Source: Halostella limicola (lineage in GTDB: Archaea > Halobacteriota > Halobacteria > Halobacteriales > Natronoarchaeaceae). From it: DNA of 64,000 nt. The notes below the pieces were generated by a model. That model saw only the letters and a program-made list of their open reading frames with translations. It did not search any database and was not told where the DNA came from. The position numbers were made by a program, and so were the translations under genes. The DNA lies in NCBI RefSeq assembly GCF_003675875.1, contig NZ_RCDI01000004.1, positions 310,001 to 374,000 on the forward strand, written 5' to 3'. This document shows, piece after piece, positions 25,488-34,562 of the stretch. Every line of letters starts with the position of its first letter. The stretch's first letter is position 1.

Positions 25488-26219
25488 ATGCGACGAGTTA
25501 GATTCCGCGATGCAGCAGGTAGCGTTCGGAACGGTGTCTGGTCCGACGACGGCATCGAGTTCGGCGAGCGAACGTACGACCCCGAGTCGGTCGACGTGCT
25601 CCCACCGACGGAGCCGAGCAAGATCGTCTGTGTCGGCCTCAACTACGCCGACCACGCGGAGGAGGAGGGGATGGAACTCCCCGACCGCCCGATGCTGTTC
25701 CTGAAGCCGCCGAACGCGGTGTCCGGCCATCGGGACGAGATCCCCCTGCCGGCCGGGAAGGAGACGGTCGAGTACGAGGCCGAACTCGGCGTCGTCATCG
25801 GGCAACAGTGCCGAAACGTGTCCGAGGACGAGGCGATGTCGGTCGTCGACGGGTTCACCTGTCTCAACGACGTCTCCAACCGCGACGACCAGCGGGTGGA
25901 GCAGAACTGGGTCCGGGGGAAAGCGTTCGACAACGCCGCGCCGACCGGCCCAGTTGTCGCGACGCCGGACGAGGTGCCCGACGACGCCAGCGTCGAACTG
26001 CGCGTCAACGGCGAACTCCGTCAGGAGTCAAGCCGGGAGGAGTTCATCTTCTCGGTCGAGGAACTGATCGCCGAGATCACTTCGTACATGACGCTCGAAC
26101 CGGGCGACGTCATCTCGACGGGAACTCCCGCCGGCGTCGGTCCCCTGTCCGACGGCGACACGGTAGAGGTGGAGGTCGAGGGCGTCGGCGTTCTGCGAAA
26201 CGAGTTCACGGCCCCGTAG
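25488..26219 (+). CDS. fumarylacetoacetate hydrolase (FAH)-family protein
   Basis: A 243-residue C-C hydrolase/decarboxylase or isomerase. The core is [18 protein letters not shown], then [10 protein letters not shown] and the metal-binding Glu pair in [12 protein letters not shown], an Asp in [13 protein letters not shown], and the closing [11 protein letters not shown]. Members act on acylpyruvates, 2-keto-3-deoxy or diketo sugar acids. Within this catabolic island a 2,4-diketo-3-deoxy-aldonate hydrolase role is plausible (inference). The ATG at 25488 is set by the TATA-like ATACTTTTGA about 30 bases upstream. Confidence 0.88.
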   Translation: MRRVRFRDAAGSVRNGVWSDDGIEFGERTYDPESVDVLPPTEPSKIVCVGLNYADHAEEEGMELPDRPMLFLKPPNAVSGHRDEIPLPAGKETVEYEAELGVVIGQQCRNVSEDEAMSVVDGFTCLNDVSNRDDQRVEQNWVRGKAFDNAAPTGPVVATPDEVPDDASVELRVNGELRQESSREEFIFSVEELIAEITSYMTLEPGDVISTGTPAGVGPLSDGDTVEVEVEGVGVLRNEFTAP

Positions 26220-26320
26220 GCCGTCGCGGTCTGGGTCTTTTCTCGCCCGGCCGGTCTTCGCGGTCCGCCGGTGACGCGCTACTCCAGTAAGCATTTAACC
26301 CGAACCGACGGATCGGAGGC

Positions 26321-27004
26321 ATGGAACGGGAACGCCGACGCTCCTTCGTAGCGGGCGCTGCGGACGTCGGGCCGATACTGCTCGGGATCCTGCCGTTCGC
26401 GCTGATAGCCGGGGTCGCCGCGGTCGAAGCCGGGATGACCGGGATCCAGGCCGTCGCGATGTCCGTGTTCGTCTTCGCCGGGGCGTCGCAGCTCGCCGCG
26501 ATCGAACTGATCGAACAGAACGCCCACGCTCTGGTGATCGTCGGTACCGTCGCGGCGATCAACCTCCGCTTGGTGATGTACAGCGCCTCTATCGCGCCGT
26601 ATTTACGATCCGTATCAGGACGAGAACGGCTGACCCTCGCGTACTTCCTCACCGACCAGGTGTACGCGGTGTCCGTCACGCGCTTCGAGGGCGAGGAGGG
26701 GACCAGCCGCGTCTGGTACTTCCTCGGCGCAGGTCTCCCCCTCTGGGTCGTGTGGGTAGCTGGAACGTGGATCGGCGTCGTCCTGGGAGCGGGGATCCCG
26801 GACGGCCTCTCCCTGGACTTCGCGGTTCCGCTGACGTTCATCGCCCTGCTCGTCCCGAACCTGTCGGATCGGCCGTCGGTGATCGCCGCCGCTGCTGCGT
26901 CGATCGCCGCCGTGGCGGGCGCCGGACTGCCGTACAATCTGGGACTGATCGTCGGTGCCGTCGCCGGCGTCGCGACCGGCGTCGTCGCGGGGGCGGTAGA
27001 GTGA
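26321..27004 (+). CDS. azlC: AzlC-family branched-chain amino acid exporter, large subunit
   Basis: A 227-residue membrane protein with the AzlC pattern: LGILPFALIAGVAAVEAG in the first segment, FAGASQLAAIELIE in the second and LVMYSASIAPYLR after the third; about six to seven segments in all. With AzlD it exports amino acids such as branched-chain ones. It overlaps the azlD GTG start by four bases. Confidence 0.9.
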   Translation: MERERRRSFVAGAADVGPILLGILPFALIAGVAAVEAGMTGIQAVAMSVFVFAGASQLAAIELIEQNAHALVIVGTVAAINLRLVMYSASIAPYLRSVSGRERLTLAYFLTDQVYAVSVTRFEGEEGTSRVWYFLGAGLPLWVVWVAGTWIGVVLGAGIPDGLSLDFAVPLTFIALLVPNLSDRPSVIAAAAASIAAVAGAGLPYNLGLIVGAVAGVATGVVAGAVE

Positions 27005-27333
27005 CCGACATCGCCCCCGTCACGCTGTGGGCCGTCCTCGTCGCCGCCGGTCTCTGCACGTACCTCCTCCGCCTATCGTTTCTGGCCGTGTTCGGGCGGA
27101 TCGACGAGTTACCCGAGCGCGCCTCGGCCGCGCTGGGGTACGTTCCCCCGGCGGTGCTTGCGGCCTTGGTCGCACCATCGCTGGCGTACGCCGACGGGGC
27201 GGTCGCGCTGACGCCGGGGAACGAGCGACTGATCGCCGGCGGCGTCGCGATCGCCGTCGCATGGAAGGTCGAAAGCGTTCTGGCGACGATCGCCGGCGGG
27301 CTCGTTACCCTCTGGATCCTCCAGTCGCTGTAG
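27001..27333 (+). CDS. azlD: AzlD-family subunit
   Basis: A 110-residue protein with four hydrophobic segments and the AzlD motif CTYLLRLSFLAVFG followed by ALGYVPPAVLAALVAPSL. Translation starts at GTG within the end of azlC (GTGA overlap), which fixes the start. It is the small partner of the exporter. Confidence 0.88.
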   Translation: MTDIAPVTLWAVLVAAGLCTYLLRLSFLAVFGRIDELPERASAALGYVPPAVLAALVAPSLAYADGAVALTPGNERLIAGGVAIAVAWKVESVLATIAGGLVTLWILQSL

Positions 27334-27736
27334 CCTCGGATACGCCGCGCTCTTCGTTCTCGCCACCTCTCGCGGACGAGCGTTCGCTCCGTCGCTCGCG
27401 ACGCGGTCCGACGAACGAAAACCGTTATTCCAGTCGTCCACCTATTTTGAACGTTGCTTCTCCCAGATGCGGCCTGGATTGTGATTCGATCTCGCGCATC
27501 AATCACTATCTTTTCAGTGAGATGGCGACACCGCCATCGTATTACAGAAATATGGATGTAAAGACAGGGGCCGAAACATAGCTTCTGTTCCTTCTTCGGC
27601 CGTCCAATGATACTGAACCGAATTTCGAGGTGGTACCGCGAAACGATCGCCGGATCACTGAGTACGGGCCTCTCGGTTACCCGCTAGTTCCTGAGCCGTT
27701 TGTGCCCACGCACGAAGAAGAAACGAACCGACGGCC
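27334..27736. other. 403-base gap, no gene seen
   Basis: AT content rises towards the middle (around 27440-27560). One weak hairpin (GCCGAA at 27570-27575 with TTCGGC at 27595-27600) is the only structure seen. It separates two convergent genes. Confidence 0.4.
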
Positions 27737-28837
27737 TCACTCGACCCTGTACTCGTCCGCGTCGGCGAAGGAGACGCCGTGTCCCGGACGGTCGGGCGGC
27801 ACGATCTCTCCGTCGTCCACTCCGACCGGATCTTGGAGGAGTTCGTCCAGCACCGTCGAGTGGTGCTCGATGTAGGGGACGGCGTCGGACGCGCAGGCGA
27901 GGTGGGCGTGGATCGGCTCGATGTAGTGGGGTGACACGGCGAGACCGGCCGCGGACGCCTGCTCCGCGACGGTCATCCACGGGGTTATCCCGCCGACGCG
28001 ACAGACGTCGGGCTGGAGGTAGTCGACGGCGTTCCCGTCGATCACCTGCCCGAACTGCGTCTCGTTGTAGAAGTTCTCGCCCGTGGCGATGGGTACGTCG
28101 ACGCGCTGTCGAAGGTCGGCGTACGACGCGTAGTCGCCCTTGAGCAGAGGCTCTTCGAGCCACGTGATGGGAACGTCGTCGATGCGGTTGGCGAACGCCC
28201 GGGCTTCGGGCACCGTGTACGAGCAGTTGGCGTCGAGCATCAGGTCCAGATCCGCCGGGAGCGCGTCGCGAACGGCGCGGACGCGCTCGGCGTCGCGCTC
28301 GATGGACGAGCCGACCTTCATCTTCATGCCGGCGAACCCCTCGTCGGCGATCGACTCCGCGTTCTCGACCAGCTGGTCGGCGTCGTACTGGAGCCATCCG
28401 CCGTCGGTCTCGTACATCGTCACCGGCTCCCTCGTCCCACCGAGCAGCTCGCACAGCGGCAGACCGGCGCGCTTGCCGAGCAGGTCCCACATCGCGATGT
28501 CGACCGCCGCGACTGCGAACTCGCTTATCCCTTCCCGGCCGATGAACGTCGTCTCCCCGCGCAGGGTCGACCGGACAGACCGCGGCGCGACCGGCAGTCC
28601 GTCCAGCAACGGAACGATCTCGTCGTCGAGAAACCGCTTGACCGCCGCTCCGCCGCGGCCGATGGTGTACGTGAACCCGAGCCCCCGGTGACCGTCGTCG
28701 GACTCCGCGACGACGGCGACGATTTCGAGGGTGTCGAACGACTGAGTAGCGTCCTCCAGAGCCTGCTCGTTGGGTACTCGGTAGAGTTCGGTGTCGACGG
28801 ACCGGACGGTCCCGGCGCTCGTTGCTGTGTCGCTCAT
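27737..28837 (-). CDS. mandelate racemase/muconate lactonising enzyme-family dehydratase or racemase
   Basis: A 366-residue enolase-superfamily enzyme. The capping domain covers about residues 15-130; the barrel holds the Lys-x-Lys base (GMKMKVGSS), metal ligands Asp in LMLDANCSY, Glu in WLEEPL, Glu in ATGENFY, and the partner His in SPHYIEPIHAHL. The Lys-x-Lys/His pair fits acid-sugar dehydratases or mandelate-type racemases. Its own TATA box lies within an inverted repeat in the 72-base gap after the Lut gene. Confidence 0.88.
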   Translation of the reverse strand: MSDTATSAGTVRSVDTELYRVPNEQALEDATQSFDTLEIVAVVAESDDGHRGLGFTYTIGRGGAAVKRFLDDEIVPLLDGLPVAPRSVRSTLRGETTFIGREGISEFAVAAVDIAMWDLLGKRAGLPLCELLGGTREPVTMYETDGGWLQYDADQLVENAESIADEGFAGMKMKVGSSIERDAERVRAVRDALPADLDLMLDANCSYTVPEARAFANRIDDVPITWLEEPLLKGDYASYADLRQRVDVPIATGENFYNETQFGQVIDGNAVDYLQPDVCRVGGITPWMTVAEQASAAGLAVSPHYIEPIHAHLACASDAVPYIEHHSTVLDELLQDPVGVDDGEIVPPDRPGHGVSFADADEYRVE

Positions 28838-28859
28838 CTCTCGTTCGGGGATCGGACCC

Positions 28860-28890
28860 CGGGTATAAATCAGTTTACCCGTGATACCCG
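28860..28890 (-). promoter_or_regulatory. TATA box flanked by 7-bp inverted arms
   Basis: CGGGTAT (28860-28866) and ATACCCG (28884-28890) are perfect inverted arms; TATAAAT (28864-28870) overlaps the first arm and is 27-33 bases before the start codon at 28837. A regulator bound here would cover the TATA box. Confidence 0.5.
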
Positions 28891-28909
28891 GCCGCGAGAG
28901 GGGTGGCCG

Positions 28910-31123
28910 TCACCGCCTCACGGGGTCGAGGAGTTCGACCGGGTGGCGCGTTCCGGGGGCCAGCAGCGAGTCGAGCTGCTCCATGCACGACGTGCCGCTG
29001 GCGACGACTGTCCGCTCGTCGGCGGCTGGCTCGAACTGGTCGACGAGCGACTGCCCGACGTCCACGCTCAGGTCGTAGTACTCGCTCTTGTAGCCGAAGC
29101 TCCCGGCCATCCCGCAGCACTCGACGTCCGAGGTGAGCACGTCGTACCCTAGCCGCTCGAGGACTATCTTCGTATACTCCTCCAGCCCGAGCGTGCGCTG
29201 CTGGCAGTGGCTGTGGTAGGCGACGCCGTCCCCTTCGCCGCCCGGCAGGGCATCAAGCTCAGCACCGTTCTCCAACAGCCCGTAGACGAACTCCATGACC
29301 TCGTAACTCCCCTCGGCGATCCGTTCGTGGGTCTCCGCGGGGAGCAGCTTCTCGTACTCCCGCTGGAACATCGCGAGGTCGCTGGGCTCGACGACGACCA
29401 CGTCGTATCCCGCGTCGAGGTACGGCAGGAGCGACTCCGCCACACCTTCCGCTTTCTCCTCGGCCGTCGCGATCATCCCCTGCGACAGCGGCGCGCGGCC
29501 CGACCCGCCGGCGTCGGGGACGACGACCTCGCAACCGAGCGCCTCCAGCACGCGGACGGCGGCTTTCCCCCGCTCTGTCTGCACGTAGTTCGTGTACAGG
29601 TCCGGGTACAGCGCGACGCGTCGCATCGGGTCCTCGACGGCAGTGTCGCGGGCCTGCGCCCAGTCGCGCAGCGTGGTCCGCTCGAACTCGGGCAGGTCCC
29701 GCCGGGCGTCGATCCCGAGGACCGACTCCATCGCCGTCCTCGCCGCGCCGGTGCCGGCCACCGCGTTCGAGACGGGGGCCGTCGCGCTGCCCAGCTTCGC
29801 GACGGTTTCGAAGTTCCCGAAGAACCGCTTGCGCAGCGGCGTCCCGCTCTCCTCCTCGTCTGGGACCAGCCCGTCGACGAGGAGGTCGTCGAACCCGGGG
29901 TCCTTCCCGCGGTTGATGCGGTCCCGGACGACCGTGTTGATCCACGGGATGTCGATCTTCACCGGACAGGCGTTGACGCACCGCGAGCAGCCGGTACAGA
30001 GGTCGTTGAACTCCTCTGCCACGTCGAGGCCCTCGATCCCGGCCTCCCAGCCGGTGGCGATGCCGCCGGTGTACGTTTCGCCGCCGAAGGCGTGGCCGCC
30101 GACCGACTGGAAGTTCGCACAGGAGTTCGCGCAGGCGCCACACCGGATGCAGTACAGCGTCTCGCGGAGCTCGTCGTCCTGCCGCATCGCCCGCCGTCCG
30201 TTGTCGATGAGTACGAGGTGGAAGTCCCGTTCGGCGTCGCCACCCCCAAAGGCCGGCTCGTCTTCCCGGTCGAAGTCGATCGTCGGCGTGTCGACTGGCG
30301 GCGTGAGCAGCGACAGGTACTGCGGGATGTCCTGTCCGGTCGCCGACCGCGAGATGAGCTCCGCGAACGGCTCCAGCTCGGCGACAGAGGGGATTATCTT
30401 CTCGATGCCGGCGACCGCGACGTGGGTGTCGGGGATCGACGCGCACTTGCGCGCGTTGCCCTCGTTGGTCACCAGCGCGATGGAGCCGCTCTCGGCCATG
30501 ACGAAGTTCGCGCCCGTGATGCCGACGTCGGCGTCGTCGATCCGCTCGCCGAGGTACTCCCTCGCGAACGCGGTCAGCTTCTGCGCGGAGTCGAGCGACT
30601 CGTCCGGGTCGAACTCCCGCTCGAACAGCTCCGTTATCTCCTCGCGGGACTTGTGGAGCGAGGGACCGACGATGTGCGACGGCGCCTCCTCCGCGACCTG
30701 GATGACGAACTCCCCGAGGTCGGTCTCCCAGACGTCGACGTCGTTGGCCTCCAGCGCCTCGTTCAGGTCGATCTCCTCGGTCGTCATCGACTTCGACTTC
30801 ACCACGCTGTCGGCGCCCTCGTCGTCGAGCACCTCCGAGACGTACCGGTTCGCGTCGGCGGCGTCGTCCGCGACGTACACCGTCCCGCCGTTGGCCTCGA
30901 CGGCTGATCGGGTCTGATGAATGAGCTCCGGAAGCCGTTCGATCGCGTCCTCCTTGATCTCCCGCGCCCGGTCGCGGTACCCCTCGTGGGCCTCCGCCCC
31001 GACGGCCTCGACCGCGTCGTACCGTTCGGCGTTGAACAGGCGCGTGTTCTCCTTTATCTCGGCACTCTCCGTCTCGAGCAGCGTGCGGATGCGGTCGGCA
31101 TCCAGTTTCGTTGATTCACTCAT
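28910..31123 (-). CDS. fused lactate-utilisation iron-sulfur protein (LutB-LutA type)
   Basis: A 737-residue fusion. Residues 1-300 are a LUD domain (LutB type, TTEEIDLNEALEANDVDVWE; GITGANFVMAESGSIALVTN). Residues 320-390 hold two ferredoxin clusters, CIRCGACANSCANF and CTGCSRCVNACPVK. From about residue 500 a LutA/GlpC-like CCG region follows. Its second motif (HCQQ ... DVECCGMAGSFGYK ... SGTSC) is intact, but the first is GSGRAPLSQG where CCGRP would be expected. The complex should pass electrons from lactate oxidation to the chain. Its start overlaps the end of the LutC-like gene by eight bases. Confidence 0.88.
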   Translation of the reverse strand: MSESTKLDADRIRTLLETESAEIKENTRLFNAERYDAVEAVGAEAHEGYRDRAREIKEDAIERLPELIHQTRSAVEANGGTVYVADDAADANRYVSEVLDDEGADSVVKSKSMTTEEIDLNEALEANDVDVWETDLGEFVIQVAEEAPSHIVGPSLHKSREEITELFEREFDPDESLDSAQKLTAFAREYLGERIDDADVGITGANFVMAESGSIALVTNEGNARKCASIPDTHVAVAGIEKIIPSVAELEPFAELISRSATGQDIPQYLSLLTPPVDTPTIDFDREDEPAFGGGDAERDFHLVLIDNGRRAMRQDDELRETLYCIRCGACANSCANFQSVGGHAFGGETYTGGIATGWEAGIEGLDVAEEFNDLCTGCSRCVNACPVKIDIPWINTVVRDRINRGKDPGFDDLLVDGLVPDEEESGTPLRKRFFGNFETVAKLGSATAPVSNAVAGTGAARTAMESVLGIDARRDLPEFERTTLRDWAQARDTAVEDPMRRVALYPDLYTNYVQTERGKAAVRVLEALGCEVVVPDAGGSGRAPLSQGMIATAEEKAEGVAESLLPYLDAGYDVVVVEPSDLAMFQREYEKLLPAETHERIAEGSYEVMEFVYGLLENGAELDALPGGEGDGVAYHSHCQQRTLGLEEYTKIVLERLGYDVLTSDVECCGMAGSFGYKSEYYDLSVDVGQSLVDQFEPAADERTVVASGTSCMEQLDSLLAPGTRHPVELLDPVRR

Positions 31124-31628
31124 TGTCTCTGACGATAACGATGTGGACGTGTTCCGGGCCGTGGACCCCCTGCACGAGCGCGCCCATGTCGCCCGTCGAA
31201 CTCGGGCCCGTCGCGAGGATGAACGACTGCCGGCCCGCCTCGAACTCGTTCCGGAGCCAGCCGAAGGCGTCCGAGAGGTCCGCTTCGAGGTCGCGCTCCC
31301 TGACGACGGCGACGTGGCGCTCCGGGTAGAGCGCGACGAACTCGTCGCCCTCCTCCCTCGACTCGACGGCGACCGTCCCCAGCGAGGTGATCCCCATCCG
31401 GGACCCCGTCACGCCCGTCGTCGCCCCGCGGAGTTGCGCGGGCGACGGGTCGAGCGTCACCGGTGTCTCCGACAGCGAGAGGTCGTCGAACGGGAGCTCC
31501 GCCCCGACCGCCGGCGTCTCGATCACGTCGGCGATCCCCGCCTCGAACTCATCCGCGGAGACGACGGTCGACGCCGTGTCCAAACTCGAAAGCGACTGCT
31601 GGAATTCCTGTATCGTGCCCGTTTCCAT
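31116..31628 (-). CDS. lutC: LutC-like LUD-domain protein
   Basis: A 170-residue single LUD domain: RGATTGVTGSRMGITSLGTVAVES is the conserved substrate-loop region, and the C-terminus has GPSSTGDMGALVQGVHGPEHVHIVIV, the LutC signature. It is the first gene of the lut unit. ATG 31628 is favoured over 31640 because the TATA-like TTATCTT lies about 28 bases ahead of it. Confidence 0.88.
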   Translation of the reverse strand: METGTIQEFQQSLSSLDTASTVVSADEFEAGIADVIETPAVGAELPFDDLSLSETPVTLDPSPAQLRGATTGVTGSRMGITSLGTVAVESREEGDEFVALYPERHVAVVRERDLEADLSDAFGWLRNEFEAGRQSFILATGPSSTGDMGALVQGVHGPEHVHIVIVRDNE

Positions 31629-31648
31629 ACGACGTTTCATGAAGCGTG

Positions 31649-31664
31649 GCAAGATAAGTCTTGC
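31649..31664 (-). promoter_or_regulatory. lut operator candidate
   Basis: GCAAGA and TCTTGC are perfect arms around TAAG, and on the minus strand the repeat overlaps the TATA-like ACTTATCTT for the lutC promoter. Repressor binding here would occlude TBP. Confidence 0.5.
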
Positions 31665-31723
31665 AGTGTTTTCGCTCCGGTGAGGAGGCTGTCGCGCGGC
31701 ATCGTGTCCTCCGGTGTGGGACG

Positions 31724-32152
31724 CTACTCCGGCGACGTGACCGTGACGACTGGCCGCTCGGCGTTCAGGAGGATCGACTGGGTGACGCTCCCGAACAGCG
31801 CCTTCCCGACGGGGGAGCGCGCCCGACCCCCGACGACGAGGTATCGGGCATCGACCTCGTTCACGTACTCCACGACCTTCTTACCGGGATTCCCTACCCT
31901 CCCAACGACCGAGTAGTCGCTCGTAATGACCTCGTCGAGCCCGTCCGCCGCGGCGGCGGCGGCGTTGTCCTCTACCGACCCCGTGTCGGTCTCCCGCGTG
32001 CTGGACTGTTTCTCGACGAGTCGCGTGTACTCGGACTCCTCGATGACGTGGACGAGGTGGAGTTCGTCGTCGAACGCCTGCGCCAGCTCGTCTCCTCGCG
32101 CGGCGACGTCGCTCGTTCCCTCGGAGCCGCTAATCGCTGCAACGATGACCAT
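31724..32152 (-). CDS. universal stress protein (UspA family), ATP-binding type
   Basis: A 142-residue Usp domain with the full nucleotide loop GGRARSPVGKALFGSVTQSIL (G-x2-G-x9-G-S), which differs from the first Usp in this window. First strand MVIVAAISGSEG carries the usual acidic/polar end. It is monocistronic, close to the lut genes and facing the same way. Confidence 0.88.
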   Translation of the reverse strand: MVIVAAISGSEGTSDVAARGDELAQAFDDELHLVHVIEESEYTRLVEKQSSTRETDTGSVEDNAAAAAADGLDEVITSDYSVVGRVGNPGKKVVEYVNEVDARYLVVGGRARSPVGKALFGSVTQSILLNAERPVVTVTSPE

Positions 32153-32227
32153 GTCGTAAGGCGGTACTCGTTCGGATATAAATGTTCCCCCGGCGCACTC
32201 CCCTGCCCCGAACGCCCGATTACGGGG

Positions 32228-33253
32228 TCACCCCATCGCGATCACGCCTTTGATCACGCCCGGCTCCCGGGCGCGCTCGAACGCCTCCGCGATGCGGTCG
32301 AGCGGCATCTCGAAGTCGATCGTCCCCTCAGCGTCGACGGTGTCAGCGGCGAGCATGGAGAGGGCCGCCGGGTACGTGTTCGCGAACCGGTAGCTCCCGC
32401 GCACGTCGACCTGCCGGCGGACGATCTCGAACGTATCCACGGGGACCGTCTCGTCGGGAGCGAGCCCGACGAGGACCGCGGTGCCGCCCGGTCGCGGCGC
32501 GTCGAGCGTCGCCTCGATGGCCGGAGGCACGCCGGTCGCCTCGATCGCCGCGTCGACCCCGTGCCCGAACTCGTCGCGGACCGACGCCGCGATATCTTCC
32601 TCGCCGGTGTCTATGGTCAGATCCGCCCCGCGGTCGGCGGCCCGCTCGAGCTTCGAGTCCACGACGTCCGCGACGGCCAGGTTCGCGGCGCCCGCCGCCC
32701 TCGCGACGTCCATCGCGAGCGTTCCGATCGGTCCGGCGCCCGTGACGAGTACGGTGTCGCCCGCGTCGATGTCGGCCCGCCGCACTGCCTGTATGCCGAC
32801 GCTGATCGGCTCGCACAGCGCCCCCTCGCGCGTCGAGACGGACGGCGGGAGCGCGTGCACGAAGTCCGCCGGCCACGCAACGTACTCCCGGAACGCGCCG
32901 TCGGTGCCCGGCGTCGCCATGAACGACACCTCGGGACACAGGTTGTACGCGCCGCGCCGGCAGTGCTCGCACCGGCCGCAGGGGACGCCGGGTTCGACTG
33001 CCACGCGGTCGCCGACGGCCACGTCTTCGACGTCGCCTCCCGCGTCGACGACCCGGCCCGCGCTCTCGTGCCCGAGAACGAGCGGCTCGTCGACTACCCG
33101 GTCGCCCATCCGCCCGTGCTGGTACCAGTGCACGTCCGACCCGCAGATCCCCACGTCGCTCACCTCGACGAGTACTTCCGACGGCCCGGGGGTGGGTCGC
33201 TCCCGGGTCCGCGTCTCGAACGTCTGCGCCTCGACGAGTTCGGCCGCCTTCAT
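32228..33253 (-). CDS. zinc-dependent polyol/sugar dehydrogenase (sorbitol dehydrogenase-like)
   Basis: A 341-residue medium-chain dehydrogenase. The catalytic zinc ligands are in GICGSDVHWYQHGRMGD and LGHESAGRV; the structural zinc site has four Cys in CGRCEHCRRGAYNLC; the NAD fold is VLVTGAGPIGTLAM. The HWYQHG segment is characteristic of sorbitol/xylitol dehydrogenases. It probably interconverts a polyol or aldonate and a ketose in the sugar-acid pathway nearby. Confidence 0.88.
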   Translation of the reverse strand: MKAAELVEAQTFETRTRERPTPGPSEVLVEVSDVGICGSDVHWYQHGRMGDRVVDEPLVLGHESAGRVVDAGGDVEDVAVGDRVAVEPGVPCGRCEHCRRGAYNLCPEVSFMATPGTDGAFREYVAWPADFVHALPPSVSTREGALCEPISVGIQAVRRADIDAGDTVLVTGAGPIGTLAMDVARAAGAANLAVADVVDSKLERAADRGADLTIDTGEEDIAASVRDEFGHGVDAAIEATGVPPAIEATLDAPRPGGTAVLVGLAPDETVPVDTFEIVRRQVDVRGSYRFANTYPAALSMLAADTVDAEGTIDFEMPLDRIAEAFERAREPGVIKGVIAMG

Positions 33254-33422
33254 GCCGCCGCCTCCGTCGAGGACGGTCGGATAGTCGGTGCGTCGGGCCG
33301 GCCCGGTCGAGTCGCGCTATGTGGGCCGGTCTGTCGGCTATCGGCTCGGTAGGGCGTCATCGGGAGTCGGTACGGCCATGGCGGTCTTTATTCTTTCTTC
33401 CGGGCCGCCCGCCCGAGGACCG

Positions 33423-34562
33423 TCACAGCGACGGCCCGACCCGGCTTATCGCGAACTTCGTCAGGCCGTGCTCCTCCGCGGCGGTCCGGCCGCCGTCCGC
33501 GACCCGGACGAGGTCGTCGAGAACGTCGGCTGGACTCGCCTCCCGGGCGTCGACGTCGACGTCAGCGGCGAGCGCCTCGGCCGTCGTCCCGTCGCCGGTA
33601 ACCTTGAGGACCGGAACGACCGGATGACCGGTCGGGATCCCGTCCGCCGTGACGTGGACGACGACGGACGCGCCGGCCGCCGCGAGCGCCGTGGCGGCCT
33701 CCTCGAAGCGCGACGGGGCGTCGACGAGCGCCAGTCCGCGGTCGATGGTCGCGCGGCCGCCGTAGGGGACGAACTCGTCGACGGGGGCGCTGCCCCACGT
33801 CCCGACGACGGACTCGAACTCCGCGTTCGCTGCCTCGCGGACGACCCGTCGCGCGTTCCCGGGGCGGCCGGCGTCGCGCTCGCAGGCCTCGCCGATCGCC
33901 TCGGCGACGCCGTCCGTCGCGGCGCGGTCCGCGGCCGCCGCCGAGTGCGGGGCGAGCCGCTCGGTCCCGGCGACGACGACGCGGGCGCCCGCGTCGAGCA
34001 GGGCGTCGACCGTCTCCCCTACGAGCGGGTCCGCCACGTCGCGGGTCGACCGGTCGAGGTCGGAGCTCACGACCCCGACGGTGAGATCACCGAGCGCCGC
34101 CTCCGTCCGGTCAGTGGTCGCGGCGGTTCTCGCCAGCTCCGCGGCAGCGGCGGACCCCTCCTCGACGCAGGCCTCCGTCCCGCCGGCGTCCTGGATCGCG
34201 GTCTCGCGGACGGGGACGCCGTCAGCGGCGATCCGCTCGGCGAACGGCTCGCTCTGGAGGTGCTCGCAGCCGAGCCCGACGACGGTCGCCCCGGCGACGT
34301 TGGGGTTGCGCGCGAGGTTCCGCAGGGTGCGTTCGGTCTGCTCGTGGTCGGCCCCGATCTGGCCGCAGCCGTGGTCGTGGGGGACGCAGACGGCGCGATC
34401 GTCCGCCTCGGCGATCCGCTCGGCGACGATGTGCGAGCAGATGACCGACGGGGCGACCAGAACGCGGTTCCGGACGCCGAGCCGGTCGTCGTCCCGCCGG
34501 AAGCCCGCGAACGATCCCCGGCCGGCCCGGACCGCGTCGACGTCGGCGGTCGGCGTCGACAT
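33423..34562 (-). CDS. UxaA-family dehydratase large subunit, type A (N-terminal cysteine motif kept)
   Basis: A 379-residue UxaA_C-like protein. It keeps the N-terminal cysteine motifs of altronate/galactarate dehydratases (VPHDHGCGQIG and VVGLGCEHL), but where the family has the CGGSD-x-SG-ANP loop it reads VGVVSSDLDRSTRDVADPLV, and the C-terminal TTGRG loop is also altered (HVTADGIPTGHPVVPVLKV). Its ATG overlaps the stop of the SAF gene (ATGA). The pattern suggests it works with the type B subunit encoded two genes upstream rather than alone. Confidence 0.82.
   Translation of the reverse strand: MSTPTADVDAVRAGRGSFAGFRRDDDRLGVRNRVLVAPSVICSHIVAERIAEADDRAVCVPHDHGCGQIGADHEQTERTLRNLARNPNVAGATVVGLGCEHLQSEPFAERIAADGVPVRETAIQDAGGTEACVEEGSAAAAELARTAATTDRTEAALGDLTVGVVSSDLDRSTRDVADPLVGETVDALLDAGARVVVAGTERLAPHSAAAADRAATDGVAEAIGEACERDAGRPGNARRVVREAANAEFESVVGTWGSAPVDEFVPYGGRATIDRGLALVDAPSRFEEAATALAAAGASVVVHVTADGIPTGHPVVPVLKVTGDGTTAEALAADVDVDAREASPADVLDDLVRVADGGRTAAEEHGLTKFAISRVGPSL

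Noticed and set aside
29207-30907. 566-codon rightward open frame
   Set aside because: Exact antisense to the Lut fusion, whose frame has two ferredoxin motifs and a LUD domain.
31661-33352. 563-codon rightward open frame
   Set aside because: Covers the antisense of UspA and of the polyol dehydrogenase; no domain features.
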